Source: Gammaproteobacteria bacterium (GTDB lineage Bacteria > Pseudomonadota > Gammaproteobacteria > GRL18). From it: 57,664 nucleotides of DNA. Each line of letters begins with the position of its first letter. The stretch's first letter is position 1. This document shows positions 19,783 to 29,030 of this stretch, in pieces. Location of the stretch: positions 8,546 to 66,209 of the forward strand of contig JADGEK010000014.1 of NCBI GenBank assembly GCA_016744395.1, given 5' to 3'. The notes under the pieces were generated by a model, which was given only the letters and a program-made list of their open reading frames with translations, made no database searches and was not told the origin of the DNA. The translations under genes were made by a program, and so were the position numbers.

Positions 19783-20789
19783 AATTTAGCATAGTCATTC
19801 CAAATTTCAATAATGAAAAATATCTCAATGAAGCCATTGAAAGTGCGATTACTGCATTGCCAGAAGGTCAGGGTGAAATTGTCATTGTGGATGATTGTTC
19901 AACCGATAATTCTCTGGAAATTGCCAATAAATATGCTCAAAAAATGACTGGTGTTATTAAAGTATTTCAAAATGAATCTAATCTCGGTCAGGAGTTAACA
20001 ACGAATAAATGTCTGGAATTATCAAAGGGTGATTATGCTGTTATTTTACACAGTGATGATTTAATACATGAAAATTTTTTCTTTGACCTTGCACCGTTAC
20101 TTGAACGTTTCCCCAGTGCTGTGATGGCCGTTGGAGAGCGCATAGAAATTAATGCGGATAGTGAAAAAATTCATAGCGTATCACCGTTTTATGATAATGA
20201 TTATTTCATTCCAGGAAGAGAACAGGCACGGACTTTTTTATACACAGGATTTCTACCTTGCCAGGTATTATTCAAGAGAAACAATATTTTATCCTTTGGT
20301 GGTGCGAAGAAAAATTTTATTGTAAACCTTGATGGTTTGTTATGGTTTAAGCTCGCTCTGTCGGGAGATGTTGCCTATACACAAACCAGTGTTTGCAGCT
20401 ATAGAAAACATGAAACATCAACGACCACCTCATTAAATCATTCAATTTCTCATATGTTTGAATACTATGCTACTTTGAAAGAAATGTTTAATTTTTCTGA
20501 TGAAATGGGGGTTGATTTTTCTTGTGAACGTTCAAAAGCATTTTTACGAGTATCAGAATTGTCCTTAAGATATGCAAAAGAAATTTATACATCAGGTAAT
20601 GAAGATTTAACAAAGCAATATATGTCTTTAGCTCTATCAATTAATCCAGACTCAAAAAATAGCCTGGGATATAAAGAACTTGAGAATCTGTTGAAACATC
20701 ATCTGAGTTGTAAAAAAGGATTTGCAGCCAGACAAAACAGCTACACTCCGCCAAAAGGCAGTGTACGAATTGAGACATTAATAAATTGA
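19779..20789 (+). CDS. GT2 family glycosyltransferase
   Basis: A GT-A glycosyltransferase of 336 residues with 'FSIVIPNFNNEKYLNEAI' at the N-terminus, 'EIVIVDDCSTDNSLEIA', and the metal-binding 'AVILHSDDLIHENFF' near residue 90. The C-terminal third is helical and may bind the acceptor. The start overlaps the preceding stop as ATGA, so it is in the same translational chain. The substrate is not predictable. Confidence 0.87.
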   Translation: MKFSIVIPNFNNEKYLNEAIESAITALPEGQGEIVIVDDCSTDNSLEIANKYAQKMTGVIKVFQNESNLGQELTTNKCLELSKGDYAVILHSDDLIHENFFFDLAPLLERFPSAVMAVGERIEINADSEKIHSVSPFYDNDYFIPGREQARTFLYTGFLPCQVLFKRNNILSFGGAKKNFIVNLDGLLWFKLALSGDVAYTQTSVCSYRKHETSTTTSLNHSISHMFEYYATLKEMFNFSDEMGVDFSCERSKAFLRVSELSLRYAKEIYTSGNEDLTKQYMSLALSINPDSKNSLGYKELENLLKHHLSCKKGFAARQNSYTPPKGSVRIETLIN

Positions 20790-20795
20790 TTTTAT

Positions 20796-21716
20796 ATGCT
20801 TAATAAATTAAAACTTAATTGCTTGTGGGAATCATGTAGCTCGTTAGGTGAAAGTCCTTTATGGTGCTCTGAAACTCAGACATTATTTTTTGTTGATATA
20901 AAAAAACATAAAATATTATCCTGGGCGATGGATGGAACCCAATCTCAATATTCGATGCCCAGTGAAGTAGGATGTGTTGTCAGAGGAAAGGGTAACGTAT
21001 TGTATGCAGCCATAAGAGAAGGTTTGGCTGAAGTTTCATTGAATCCATTTTCATCCAGACTAATTCTGCCTTTAGAAAGTGAACAGCCTGACAATCGATT
21101 TAATGATGGTAAATGTGATCATGAGGGCAGGCTCTGGCTGGCTAGCATGGATGATAATGAAATAGAAGCGAGTGGTGCTGTATGGAAAATCACTCAAGGA
21201 TTACAGGCAAAAAAAGTCAGTCAAGGGTTTATTGTCGGAAATGGCTTTGGCTGGAGTCCTGATGGTCGAACAATGTATTTTACTGATAGTGCTCAAAGAA
21301 AAATTTATGCCTATCCTTATAATATGAAGAAGGGCGTTATGGGTGAGCAACATGTTTTTGCAACAATCCCAGATAATAGAGGGTTTCCCGATGGCTTGAC
21401 TGTGGATGCTGATGGCTATGTCTGGAGCTGTCATTGGGATGGTGCTTGTATTACTCGCTATTCTGGCAATGGAATAATTGATGAAGTCATTGAACTACCC
21501 GTTCCCAGGCCAACCTCAGTGACATTTGGTGGAGATAATTATGAGAGTTTATTTATTACATCAGCCTCTTATGGTTTGAATAAAGCTGAATTACAAAAGG
21601 CTCCTTTATCAGGCAGCTTATTTTCATTAGATGTTGGTATAAAAGGTTTTGAAGAACCTGTTTTTTCACGGGTTAACAATGTCATAGAAGATGGTGGAGA
21701 AGATGAATTTGCTTAG
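20796..21716 (+). CDS. SMP-30/gluconolactonase-family protein
   Basis: A six-bladed beta-propeller of the SMP-30/LRE lactonase family (306 residues). Metal-ligand signatures are present: Glu in 'LGESPLWCSE', Asn/Asp in 'NRFNDGKCDHEGRLW', and Asp in 'FPDGLTVDADGYVW'. Family members hydrolyse aldonolactones such as gluconolactone. It lies inside a glycan-biosynthesis operon 6 nt after a GT2 gene, which is unusual for a sugar-catabolic enzyme. A role in processing an oxidised sugar of the glycan is possible but is inference. Confidence 0.88.
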   Translation: MLNKLKLNCLWESCSSLGESPLWCSETQTLFFVDIKKHKILSWAMDGTQSQYSMPSEVGCVVRGKGNVLYAAIREGLAEVSLNPFSSRLILPLESEQPDNRFNDGKCDHEGRLWLASMDDNEIEASGAVWKITQGLQAKKVSQGFIVGNGFGWSPDGRTMYFTDSAQRKIYAYPYNMKKGVMGEQHVFATIPDNRGFPDGLTVDADGYVWSCHWDGACITRYSGNGIIDEVIELPVPRPTSVTFGGDNYESLFITSASYGLNKAELQKAPLSGSLFSLDVGIKGFEEPVFSRVNNVIEDGGEDEFA

Positions 21717-22977
21717 TCAATTAAAGAGTAATAATAATATTATTATTTATGGTGCTGGAAAAATCGGTCACTTAATTGATCAGTTATGTCAAGAAAATGG
21801 AATTAATGTCTCTGCTATATGGGATAACAATCCAGATAAAGTACTGGAGTTTCCTGAAAAAGAACGCATTAGCAGACCCCCTAAGCTTTCAGATGGCTTT
21901 GGGGAGCACAATACTACAGAGACTTACCCGCTTTTTAATGCACTCATTATTGTGACAATGTTTTCTGCTGACACAGCGATTAAAGTCGCGGATAGTTTAA
22001 GAGCCCATGGCTTTAAAAACATACTCTACGAACGCTCTGAAATAAGCTCTTTATTAATTGACCATTGCAAAACTTTATCTCAAAATAACCAATATGAATT
22101 TGATTTAGATAAATGCTTTATTTGCCCAGCAAGAAGAGATGACCATATAGAGTGTGAAATTTTTAACCAGCAACATGGTGTCATTAAAAAAGAGACTGAT
22201 GAATTTGTCAGCTTGCCTGTTATGGGTTTTTTACTAACAACAAAGTGTAACTTAACCTGTGTTGGCTGCAATCATTTACGAGATCATTTTGATAAAGAAG
22301 ACAACATTGATTTCAGCAAAGATAATATTTTATCAGATTTAAGAAAATTATTAGATGCTGTTGATTTTATAAAATCAATTGTGATTGTCGGAGGTGAAGC
22401 TTTTATGCACCCGGATTTTGAAACCATATTGAAGAAGGTTCTGAGTTTTCCAAAAATAGGCTTTGTACAAATTATATCCAATGGCACTGTTATGCCTAAA
22501 GGAAATTCTGTTTTTGAATTATTGTCAAACTCAAGAGTCGTGGTTGAAATAAGTGGTTATGGTGAAAAGCCAGGAAGTGCCCGTGTCAAAAAACGGGATA
22601 AATTTATAAAAAAACTCAGTGAGAAAGGTATTCGGTTTCGATATGATGAGGCAGCACAATGGTTTGATTTTGGAGGTTTTCATAAACGCTCATTGACAAC
22701 AGAAGAGTTTGAAACTAACTATAAAAATTGTTGTTTTGTTTCAAATGACTTATTTAATGGACAACTTCATAAGTGCAGCAGAAGTGCGTATGGCTTATAT
22801 TTGAATAAAATAAATAATTATGAGAATGATTATGTGGATATTCGCTCAACTGAGACAAATAGGCTTAGAAAAAATATAAAAGACTTTATCAAAATGCGAC
22901 CCATGGCGTGTTACCATTGCAATGGCACAACAGGTAAAACCATACCTGCGGGCGTTCAAGTACTGAAAAAAGCTTAA
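21703..22977 (+). CDS. Radical SAM protein with N-terminal Rossmann module
   Basis: A fusion protein of 424 residues. Residues about 10-125 form a Rossmann-like module ('IIIYGAGKIGHLIDQLC', 'SAIWDNNPDKV'). After that comes a radical SAM domain with Cys182, Cys186 and Cys189 in 'TKCNLTCVGCNHL' and 'VIVGGEAFMHPDFE' for SAM binding. A terminal Cys pair 'CYHCNG' may hold another cluster. I chose the ATG at 21703, preceded by GGAGA; the ATG at 21691 is also possible and lengthens the overlap with the SMP-30 gene. Function unknown; likely glycan or glycoprotein modification from context. Confidence 0.82.
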   Translation: MNLLSQLKSNNNIIIYGAGKIGHLIDQLCQENGINVSAIWDNNPDKVLEFPEKERISRPPKLSDGFGEHNTTETYPLFNALIIVTMFSADTAIKVADSLRAHGFKNILYERSEISSLLIDHCKTLSQNNQYEFDLDKCFICPARRDDHIECEIFNQQHGVIKKETDEFVSLPVMGFLLTTKCNLTCVGCNHLRDHFDKEDNIDFSKDNILSDLRKLLDAVDFIKSIVIVGGEAFMHPDFETILKKVLSFPKIGFVQIISNGTVMPKGNSVFELLSNSRVVVEISGYGEKPGSARVKKRDKFIKKLSEKGIRFRYDEAAQWFDFGGFHKRSLTTEEFETNYKNCCFVSNDLFNGQLHKCSRSAYGLYLNKINNYENDYVDIRSTETNRLRKNIKDFIKMRPMACYHCNGTTGKTIPAGVQVLKKA

Positions 22978-23007
22978 CTGAATATTCAATCAATATGAGA
23001 GAAGACA

Positions 23008-23841
23008 ATGCAAAATAAAGAATTATTAAGTGAGCATGAAAAAAGAGTTGAGGATAATATTTTCAATATTGGAAAAGATGATGTCTTTCTTCAAGCAGGA
23101 CAGAAATGGCTTGAGTTTGCTATCAAACATGAATACGCTCAAAACTTTACCTGGCTTGGTCGTCCAATAATACAATTACCACAAGATACTTATGCAATTC
23201 AGGAACTGATATGGACTTGTAAACCAGATTTAGTTATTGAAACAGGTATTGCTCATGGAGGCTCTCTTATTTTGAGTGCTTCCATACTGGCGATGCTTGA
23301 TTATTGTGAAGCGGTTGAAAATAAACAGCCACTTATTCCTGAGGCCAGTCATAGGAAAGTACTTGGAATTGATATTGATATTCGGGCTCATAATAGAACC
23401 GCAATTGAGGCACATCCTTTATCACACAAAATTGAAATGATTGAAGGTTCTTCTATCTCGGATGATATTATTAAACAGGTCCATGATGTTGCTAAAAATC
23501 ATCATAATATTCTCATTTTTCTTGACTCTAACCATACTCATGAACATGTTTTAGCGGAGCTAAAAGCTTATGCTCCTCTTACTTCAAATTCTTCTTATTG
23601 TGTTGTATGGGATTCGGGTATAGAAGATTTACCTGAATCATTTTGTGATGATCGTCCCTGGGGTAAGAATAATAATCCCAAAACGGCGGTATGGGAGTAT
23701 TTAAACGAATTGAAGCAGACTGATGTTCGAGGTGTAGACGGTGAACTGCTTCATTTTGAGATTGATAAAAACATTGAACACAAACTGGCAGTTACTGCTT
23801 CACCAGATGGATTTCTTAAGAGAATAGTGAATGGAAAATAA
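23008..23841 (+). CDS. CmcI/cephalosporin-hydroxylase-family methyltransferase
   Basis: A 277-residue protein of the CmcI/rhamnosyl O-methyltransferase family. The SAM site is 'LVIETGIAHGGSLILSAS', followed by 'VLGIDIDIRAHNRTAI' and 'ILIFLDSNHTHEHVL', which are the family's conserved blocks. Despite the historic name, members in glycan clusters are SAM-dependent O-methyltransferases. The gene is 30 nt after the radical SAM gene and overlaps the next by 11 nt. Confidence 0.87.
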   Translation: MQNKELLSEHEKRVEDNIFNIGKDDVFLQAGQKWLEFAIKHEYAQNFTWLGRPIIQLPQDTYAIQELIWTCKPDLVIETGIAHGGSLILSASILAMLDYCEAVENKQPLIPEASHRKVLGIDIDIRAHNRTAIEAHPLSHKIEMIEGSSISDDIIKQVHDVAKNHHNILIFLDSNHTHEHVLAELKAYAPLTSNSSYCVVWDSGIEDLPESFCDDRPWGKNNNPKTAVWEYLNELKQTDVRGVDGELLHFEIDKNIEHKLAVTASPDGFLKRIVNGK

Positions 23842-24685
23842 GTTAGTCAGTATCGGTGTCCCAACTTATAACCGCCCTGAAGGATTGCGGAAAACACTTG
23901 AGTGTATCATTAAACAATCCTATAAGAATATTGAAGTGATTATTTCAGATAACTGCTCAACTGATCCCAACGTTTCACTTCTTATCAATGAATTCATGGA
24001 AAAAGACAGTCGAATAAAATACTTTCGGCATTCAGAAAATTTGGGGGGAGACTATAATTTTAAATTTTTGTTTGATCGTGCTTCCAGTGATTATTTTATG
24101 TGGGCATGTGATGATGATTATTTTGTTTCTGAAAATTTGATTGAAGAATTAATGGAACATGCAGCAGAAAACATTCTGTGCTTTAGTGATTTTGTTCGTT
24201 CAAATGATGTGAATACGCCTATTTTTTTAAATTCATATGGAAATTGTCAGTCAAAGATGGATTATATTGTGGCCTGGCTGAGTAATAGAAGTGGTCAGCC
24301 AATCTATGGATTGTATAACCTCAAATTGATGGCAGAGTGTTCCATTAAGTTTTTACTTGATCAAGACCTGGATTATTACAATGAAGGGACAATGCTTCAC
24401 AAATTATTCTTATCAGGAAAGGTAAAATTTGTTCCAAATGTTTTAATCTATTGTGATGTTAATTCGACTAAACCAAGCGCCTTCCAAATGACATCCAGCT
24501 TTATCGAATACTATGATAGAACGGTGACACTTTTTAAAGCCTCAACATTGAATGAATCAGAAAAGGATTTGGCTTTAAAGATGATACGTGCTCATAATTC
24601 AAATTACTTATATGCTTTTTATTCCTCACTGGGTCCTGAAGAAAAACAAGTTGCCTTCTTTAAAATATTAGAAAAAGGGTTTTAA
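23831..24685 (+). CDS. GT2 family glycosyltransferase
   Basis: A GT-A glycosyltransferase of 284 residues with 'VSIGVPTYNRPEGLRKTL', 'EVIISDNCSTDPNVS' and the metal-binding cluster 'MWACDDDYFVSENLI' near residue 95. The ATG overlaps the CmcI-type gene's end by 11 nt. It is the third GT2 in this operon; the number of transferases suggests a glycan of several sugars. No substrate can be assigned. Confidence 0.87.
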   Translation: MENKLVSIGVPTYNRPEGLRKTLECIIKQSYKNIEVIISDNCSTDPNVSLLINEFMEKDSRIKYFRHSENLGGDYNFKFLFDRASSDYFMWACDDDYFVSENLIEELMEHAAENILCFSDFVRSNDVNTPIFLNSYGNCQSKMDYIVAWLSNRSGQPIYGLYNLKLMAECSIKFLLDQDLDYYNEGTMLHKLFLSGKVKFVPNVLIYCDVNSTKPSAFQMTSSFIEYYDRTVTLFKASTLNESEKDLALKMIRAHNSNYLYAFYSSLGPEEKQVAFFKILEKGF

Positions 24686-24702
24686 ATTTCAGAGTATAAT
24701 TC

Positions 24703-25641
24703 ATGAATAAAAAAATATATTTCCCATCATTTGGTACGAAGCTTGGATTTGCAAATACTGCCTTTCAATATTTGTTTACAACGCATATTTCTCGTTTGTT
24801 TTCATTTGATTTAACCCTTGGGCGACTTGAAGCTGGTCAAATACCATCTGCTGCTGCTTTTCCAATAGAACTTTTTGGATTAGAAAACTATGGAGAATTT
24901 GTTCAACCAGACTGTCGTATTGATCTATCAACAGATAGACTTGATGGTTTTAATAATGATATTAGAAATATTCAGGCCTTTTTAGCGGATCCAACATTGC
25001 AAGCCTTAGAGATTTCTGGTTATTTTCAATATCATACTGCTTTAATGGCATCATCAGGCCTTCGTAAAACATTTGAAGATATTTTTTCTGCTCAGAAAAG
25101 ACAGGATAGAAGCAATAAATTCCAAACTATTCTTCATGATAATCAACAAGCTTTTACACAATTTTTTCAAAATAAAACACTTATAGTCTGTCATATTCGT
25201 TTAGGTGATTATAAGGTTTATGAAAGTCATAATATTGATTTCACATACACGGTTGATATTTCATCCTTAGTGGGTACGATTAAGGATTTTATTGATTTTA
25301 ACTATATTGAAAATGCTGAAGTTTATATTGCTTCTGATGCACCAGAGGAATGTTTATCAATTTTTCATGAAAATGGTTTAAATCCTTTTACTGTAAAATC
25401 ATTTTTTCCAGATATTGATTTAGCCAGTGGTACCTCTCTTATGTTAGATTTATCTGCAATATCAATGGCCAATGTGTTATTTGCATCCAATAGCAGTTTT
25501 TCTTTATTTGGCTCTCTTCTAAATAATGAGGATGCTCTGTTTTTCAGACCATCACCAGAAGATAAAAAAATGATTGGCTTCTTGCCATGGAATACACAAG
25601 TATTGTTAAAAAAATCAGAAATATATCCTTCAACATTGTAA
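24703..25641 (+). CDS. Fucosyltransferase-like protein (GT11-like)
   Basis: A 312-residue protein with the fucosyltransferase motif I 'HIRLGDY' at about residue 164, then 'VYIASDAPEECLSIF' and 'LFASNSSFSLFGSLL', which match motifs of the alpha-1,2-fucosyltransferase (GT11) superfamily. Those enzymes transfer fucose from GDP-fucose. The N-terminal third is poorly conserved against the family I know, so the donor could differ. Last gene of the plus-strand glycan operon, with its end 41 nt from the convergent operon's end. Confidence 0.72.
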   Translation: MNKKIYFPSFGTKLGFANTAFQYLFTTHISRLFSFDLTLGRLEAGQIPSAAAFPIELFGLENYGEFVQPDCRIDLSTDRLDGFNNDIRNIQAFLADPTLQALEISGYFQYHTALMASSGLRKTFEDIFSAQKRQDRSNKFQTILHDNQQAFTQFFQNKTLIVCHIRLGDYKVYESHNIDFTYTVDISSLVGTIKDFIDFNYIENAEVYIASDAPEECLSIFHENGLNPFTVKSFFPDIDLASGTSLMLDLSAISMANVLFASNSSFSLFGSLLNNEDALFFRPSPEDKKMIGFLPWNTQVLLKKSEIYPSTL

Positions 25642-25682
25642 ATTTGGTTTTTTATACTCCAATTATCATTATTAAAAGAAGC

Positions 25683-27383
25683 TCAGAGACATTCATTTAA
25701 TAAGATAATCTTATTAATATCGATACCTATTTCTGTTGTTAGATAATCAAATATTTCTTTTTCTCTTCCTAGTACCGTAATAATGATTTTATTATATTTG
25801 ATATTAATTAGATTTTTGGGAGAATAAACCTGAATTTTACTTATTTTTTTATCAATTAAAGTACTCGATTTATCGATTGTTGTAACTATACTTTGATCCA
25901 TGACTGATAAGAGTGTTTTTCCTAAACTGCCATTACCATAAATAATATATTGCTCTTTTTTTTGTGCTAACATACTGATCTTCTGATAGAGCTGGCTATA
26001 CTGTTTCGAAAAATGAAGGGATTTCTGCTTTAAAATTGGAGTGTGAATTTGGGCAATACTATCAGTAAGCTTTTCAAATAATACATCCATATCGATAGTT
26101 TTCCCATCGTGACTGTCGTTGTTTTTAATGAACTTATTATCAGAGTTATTTTTGGGCGTTTGATGTATGGATGTGAATAGCTGATAGTAAGCGGTTGCCT
26201 GGTGTTTGGATTGGTATTTTTTTTCGATTAATTTTCTGCCATTGAGCCCACATTGTTTTCTTCGCTTACTATTTTTTACAAGTGTTAAAATAGCTTTTGC
26301 TAGTTCTTTTACATCTCCTTTAGGAACAAGGCAACCTGTTTTATTTGATACTACGTCTGATATTCCTCCTGTATCAAAAGCAATAACAGGAGTTTCACAA
26401 GCCAGAGATTCAAGCATGGTATTGGGTAGGTTATCTTCTAAGCTGGGCAAAATGAATATATCTGCTGCACAATAAGCTTGGTTCAATTGTTCTGAGCCAG
26501 AAAGATAACCAAGGTTAAAATAGTCAATTTCAAAGTCATATTGTTCTTTTTTTCCAAAAAAGATAATTGATACCTTTTCTTTTTTAAGTACCTCTTTAAT
26601 TAACTTAATGCTACTGATTAACTCTTTAAAGCCCTTACGTTTTTCCTTGAGATCAGAAACTCCAAACAAAAGGCTGATTCCATTTGTCTTTATCCCAAGT
26701 GATGATTTAGCCTCTCTCTTGTTTAGAACTTTAAATTGACTTAAATTAATTCCGTTAGGAATGACTTCAATTCTTTTATTATTAAACAGAGCACTTTTTC
26801 GGGCTTGCTTTGCAAGCCATTGACTTGGTGTGACAATTGTTAAATTAGAAGATTTGAATATGTGTTTTTTTAATTCCAGATTTTGAGAAACTAAAGACTC
26901 AGGATCAGAATCTAATTGAGGACATTTAGAGCAGTGAGTTATAAAATATTCACACCCTGCACTGAAATGACATCCACCTGTAAAAGCCCGCATATCATGT
27001 AATGTCCAGACAATAGGGATATTCATTTTAACAATTTCAAATAAATTTTTAAGTGAAATAAATCTCTCTACCCAATGTAAATTGATAATATCATACTGTC
27101 TTAATAATTGAACATCGGAGTCAGAATTGGTAAAAGAAAATAAGGTATTTGATAGGGAGCTTCTAATGTTAGGAAGGTAATCATCATTAATACATTGATC
27201 AATTGATTCTTTTGAATCTATTTTACTCTTTGTTTTAATAAAATCATTATTGTTTGAAGTGTTAAACTTAACAATGTAATGGATGTTTGTATCACAGTAC
27301 TTATAATAGCCACTATATAATCGTGAGGCAGCTATAGCAGCACCGCCCTGGTGGTCTGTTGTTGATAGAATAGATACTTTCAT
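25683..27383 (-). CDS. GT4 glycosyltransferase with C-terminal Rossmann module
   Basis: A 566-residue fusion. The N-terminal part is a GT4 transferase: 'TTDHQGGAAIAASRLY', 'PIVWTLHDMRAFTGGCHFS', and the donor-site block 'LPNTMLESLACETPVIAFD' with 'GGISDVV'. After residue about 430 a separate module follows with 'YIIYGNGSLGKTLLSVM' and 'IITVLGREKEIFDYL'. The neighbouring 165-residue gene is a stand-alone copy of that module. Last gene of the minus-strand operon, 4 nt after the upstream member. Confidence 0.85.
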   Translation of the reverse strand: MKVSILSTTDHQGGAAIAASRLYSGYYKYCDTNIHYIVKFNTSNNNDFIKTKSKIDSKESIDQCINDDYLPNIRSSLSNTLFSFTNSDSDVQLLRQYDIINLHWVERFISLKNLFEIVKMNIPIVWTLHDMRAFTGGCHFSAGCEYFITHCSKCPQLDSDPESLVSQNLELKKHIFKSSNLTIVTPSQWLAKQARKSALFNNKRIEVIPNGINLSQFKVLNKREAKSSLGIKTNGISLLFGVSDLKEKRKGFKELISSIKLIKEVLKKEKVSIIFFGKKEQYDFEIDYFNLGYLSGSEQLNQAYCAADIFILPSLEDNLPNTMLESLACETPVIAFDTGGISDVVSNKTGCLVPKGDVKELAKAILTLVKNSKRRKQCGLNGRKLIEKKYQSKHQATAYYQLFTSIHQTPKNNSDNKFIKNNDSHDGKTIDMDVLFEKLTDSIAQIHTPILKQKSLHFSKQYSQLYQKISMLAQKKEQYIIYGNGSLGKTLLSVMDQSIVTTIDKSSTLIDKKISKIQVYSPKNLINIKYNKIIITVLGREKEIFDYLTTEIGIDINKIILLNECL

Positions 27384-27387
27384 ATAG

Positions 27388-27885
27388 TCATAAGTTTAAA
27401 TTAAATTTGAATATTTTTGAATCATCAATCAGACATTTATTTTTTAAATAATTTTCAATTTCAGTTTCTCTGCCTAAGACCATAATTAATAGGCAATCAT
27501 AATCATATTTATGTAAATCTTCAGGGAGGCAAGTGTCGGAATGAACTGCTTTGTCTGCAATGGCAATAATTTTTTTGTCAAATAAATGTTTGACCATTTG
27601 AGTGACAATTCCATTGCCATAGAGAACTATTTTTTGATGATTATTTTTAATTTCTTCTATCTGAGTATACATTTTATTAAAAATCTTTGAAGTATCAAGG
27701 TTTGAATTGATTTCACTTTTTAATAATAAGTGTTTTTCCAATAATTTCCTGTTTGGAATGAGCGTATCCAACAAAGCAATAAAAGAGGTATCATTTAACA
27801 ATTCATTAACATCAGATTTATCATTGAGTTTTTGTTGTATTTTTTCTAAATTTTTTTTTAAAAAAACCTGTTCAGAATTTAACAT
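27388..27885 (-). CDS. Stand-alone Rossmann-module protein
   Basis: I do not recognise a named family. The first half is predicted helical and Lys/Leu-rich. The second half contains 'IVLYGNGIVTQMVKHLF' and 'LLIMVLGRETEIENYL', which closely parallel the C-terminal module of the adjacent glycosyltransferase. This suggests a Rossmann-like nucleotide or sugar-nucleotide binding domain. It overlaps the pyruvyltransferase-like gene by 7 nt. It may work with, or have split from, the neighbouring GT4 protein. Confidence 0.72.
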   Translation of the reverse strand: MLNSEQVFLKKNLEKIQQKLNDKSDVNELLNDTSFIALLDTLIPNRKLLEKHLLLKSEINSNLDTSKIFNKMYTQIEEIKNNHQKIVLYGNGIVTQMVKHLFDKKIIAIADKAVHSDTCLPEDLHKYDYDCLLIMVLGRETEIENYLKNKCLIDDSKIFKFNLNL

Positions 27886-29030
27886 AGTTTTAAGTCTTTG
27901 AGTGATTGAACGTAAAGTGTCTTTGCATTCAACAATAAATTTTCTGAGTAAACAAATTTATTGTCAATGTGCTTAATAAAATTATCAGGTATTAATTCTC
28001 TTTGTAGTTTAATGTGTCTTTCCTGATAAAAAGAATCTGTGTCAATATCATTGATAAATGAATTAATCTTTCCTGAATCAGGTTCAGTATAATCTAAAAT
28101 AAAGTTCTTTCCGTTGAGTAATGTTTGTAGTAATACTGAATGAAATCTCATACCAATACTCAGTAAAGATGATTGATAAATAAGCATCGTTTCCTGTAGT
28201 GATAAATTTTTATTTTGAACAATCAAGTTATCTTTGTTTAGTTTGAGTGCTATTTCGTTCAAAAAAAGCCGGTCATCATTACCTATGTGAAAGTAATGCA
28301 TTGGAACTAATTGTATCTCACTCTCTGAATACTGTTCAGAGAGAGTTTTTACAAATTCATATAAATTATTATTAATACTACTGGATAATTTTTTATGGCT
28401 GTACTCATTTGGGAAGCTTCTTAGATTTAAAGCAATATGTTTGTTATAACTTGTATTACTTACGTCTAATTGTCTGACTGCTTCAAAGGAAGGATCAATA
28501 CTAATTTTAACTTCCATATTGTTAAAAGTGAGATTAAATTGGTTATATATTTTACTTAGAAATTCTTTTGAATAGGAATCACGTAAAATAATAAGATCAC
28601 TTACTTGAGTAATTTCTAATACTGCTTTCTTATGTTGAATGTTGAATAATGGGCCAATACCACAACCTAAGATTGCTGATTTTTTCCCCAATAACTTAGC
28701 TCGTTTAAAGGCATATTCAATCATATAGAGTTCATCAATATGCATTAATGGCCCTCCACCCATGACAACCAAATCTGCTTGTCTAATATGGTGATCTAAT
28801 TCTATAGAATGGGTTGAATCAAATAGTGAAATAGTAATATCATGAGCTAGGAACTGTTTATAAAATGAATTATCTTCATCCAATGTCCTTTCAGAAAAAA
28901 AGGGGTTAAGACTTCCTAGAAAAATATCACACTGGTTGAATGCCTGGAAAAAAAAGGATAAAAGACCTGCAAAAATGGCTCGATCTCCAATTGTTTCAGT
29001 GCCGTACCAGCCTAACACTAGAATTTTCAT
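27879..29030 (-). CDS. Polysaccharide pyruvyltransferase-family protein
   Basis: A 383-residue protein of the polysaccharide pyruvyl transferase/CsaB-like superfamily. The N-terminus 'ILVLGWYGTETIGDRAIF' matches the usual 'N-x-GD' start, 'LVVMGGGPLMHIDELY' is the central glycine-rich block, and 'SIGMRFHSVLLQTLLNGK' is the C-terminal H-block. Members add ketal pyruvate to sugars from phosphoenolpyruvate. It overlaps the radical SAM gene by 4 nt. Substrate not visible. Confidence 0.83.
   Translation of the reverse strand: MKILVLGWYGTETIGDRAIFAGLLSFFFQAFNQCDIFLGSLNPFFSERTLDEDNSFYKQFLAHDITISLFDSTHSIELDHHIRQADLVVMGGGPLMHIDELYMIEYAFKRAKLLGKKSAILGCGIGPLFNIQHKKAVLEITQVSDLIILRDSYSKEFLSKIYNQFNLTFNNMEVKISIDPSFEAVRQLDVSNTSYNKHIALNLRSFPNEYSHKKLSSSINNNLYEFVKTLSEQYSESEIQLVPMHYFHIGNDDRLFLNEIALKLNKDNLIVQNKNLSLQETMLIYQSSLLSIGMRFHSVLLQTLLNGKNFILDYTEPDSGKINSFINDIDTDSFYQERHIKLQRELIPDNFIKHIDNKFVYSENLLLNAKTLYVQSLKDLKLC

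Noticed and set aside
25642-25682. Bidirectional terminator between the two convergent glycan operons
   Set aside because: The 41-nt gap has only a poor TTGG/CCAA pairing and no clean stem plus T-run on either strand.
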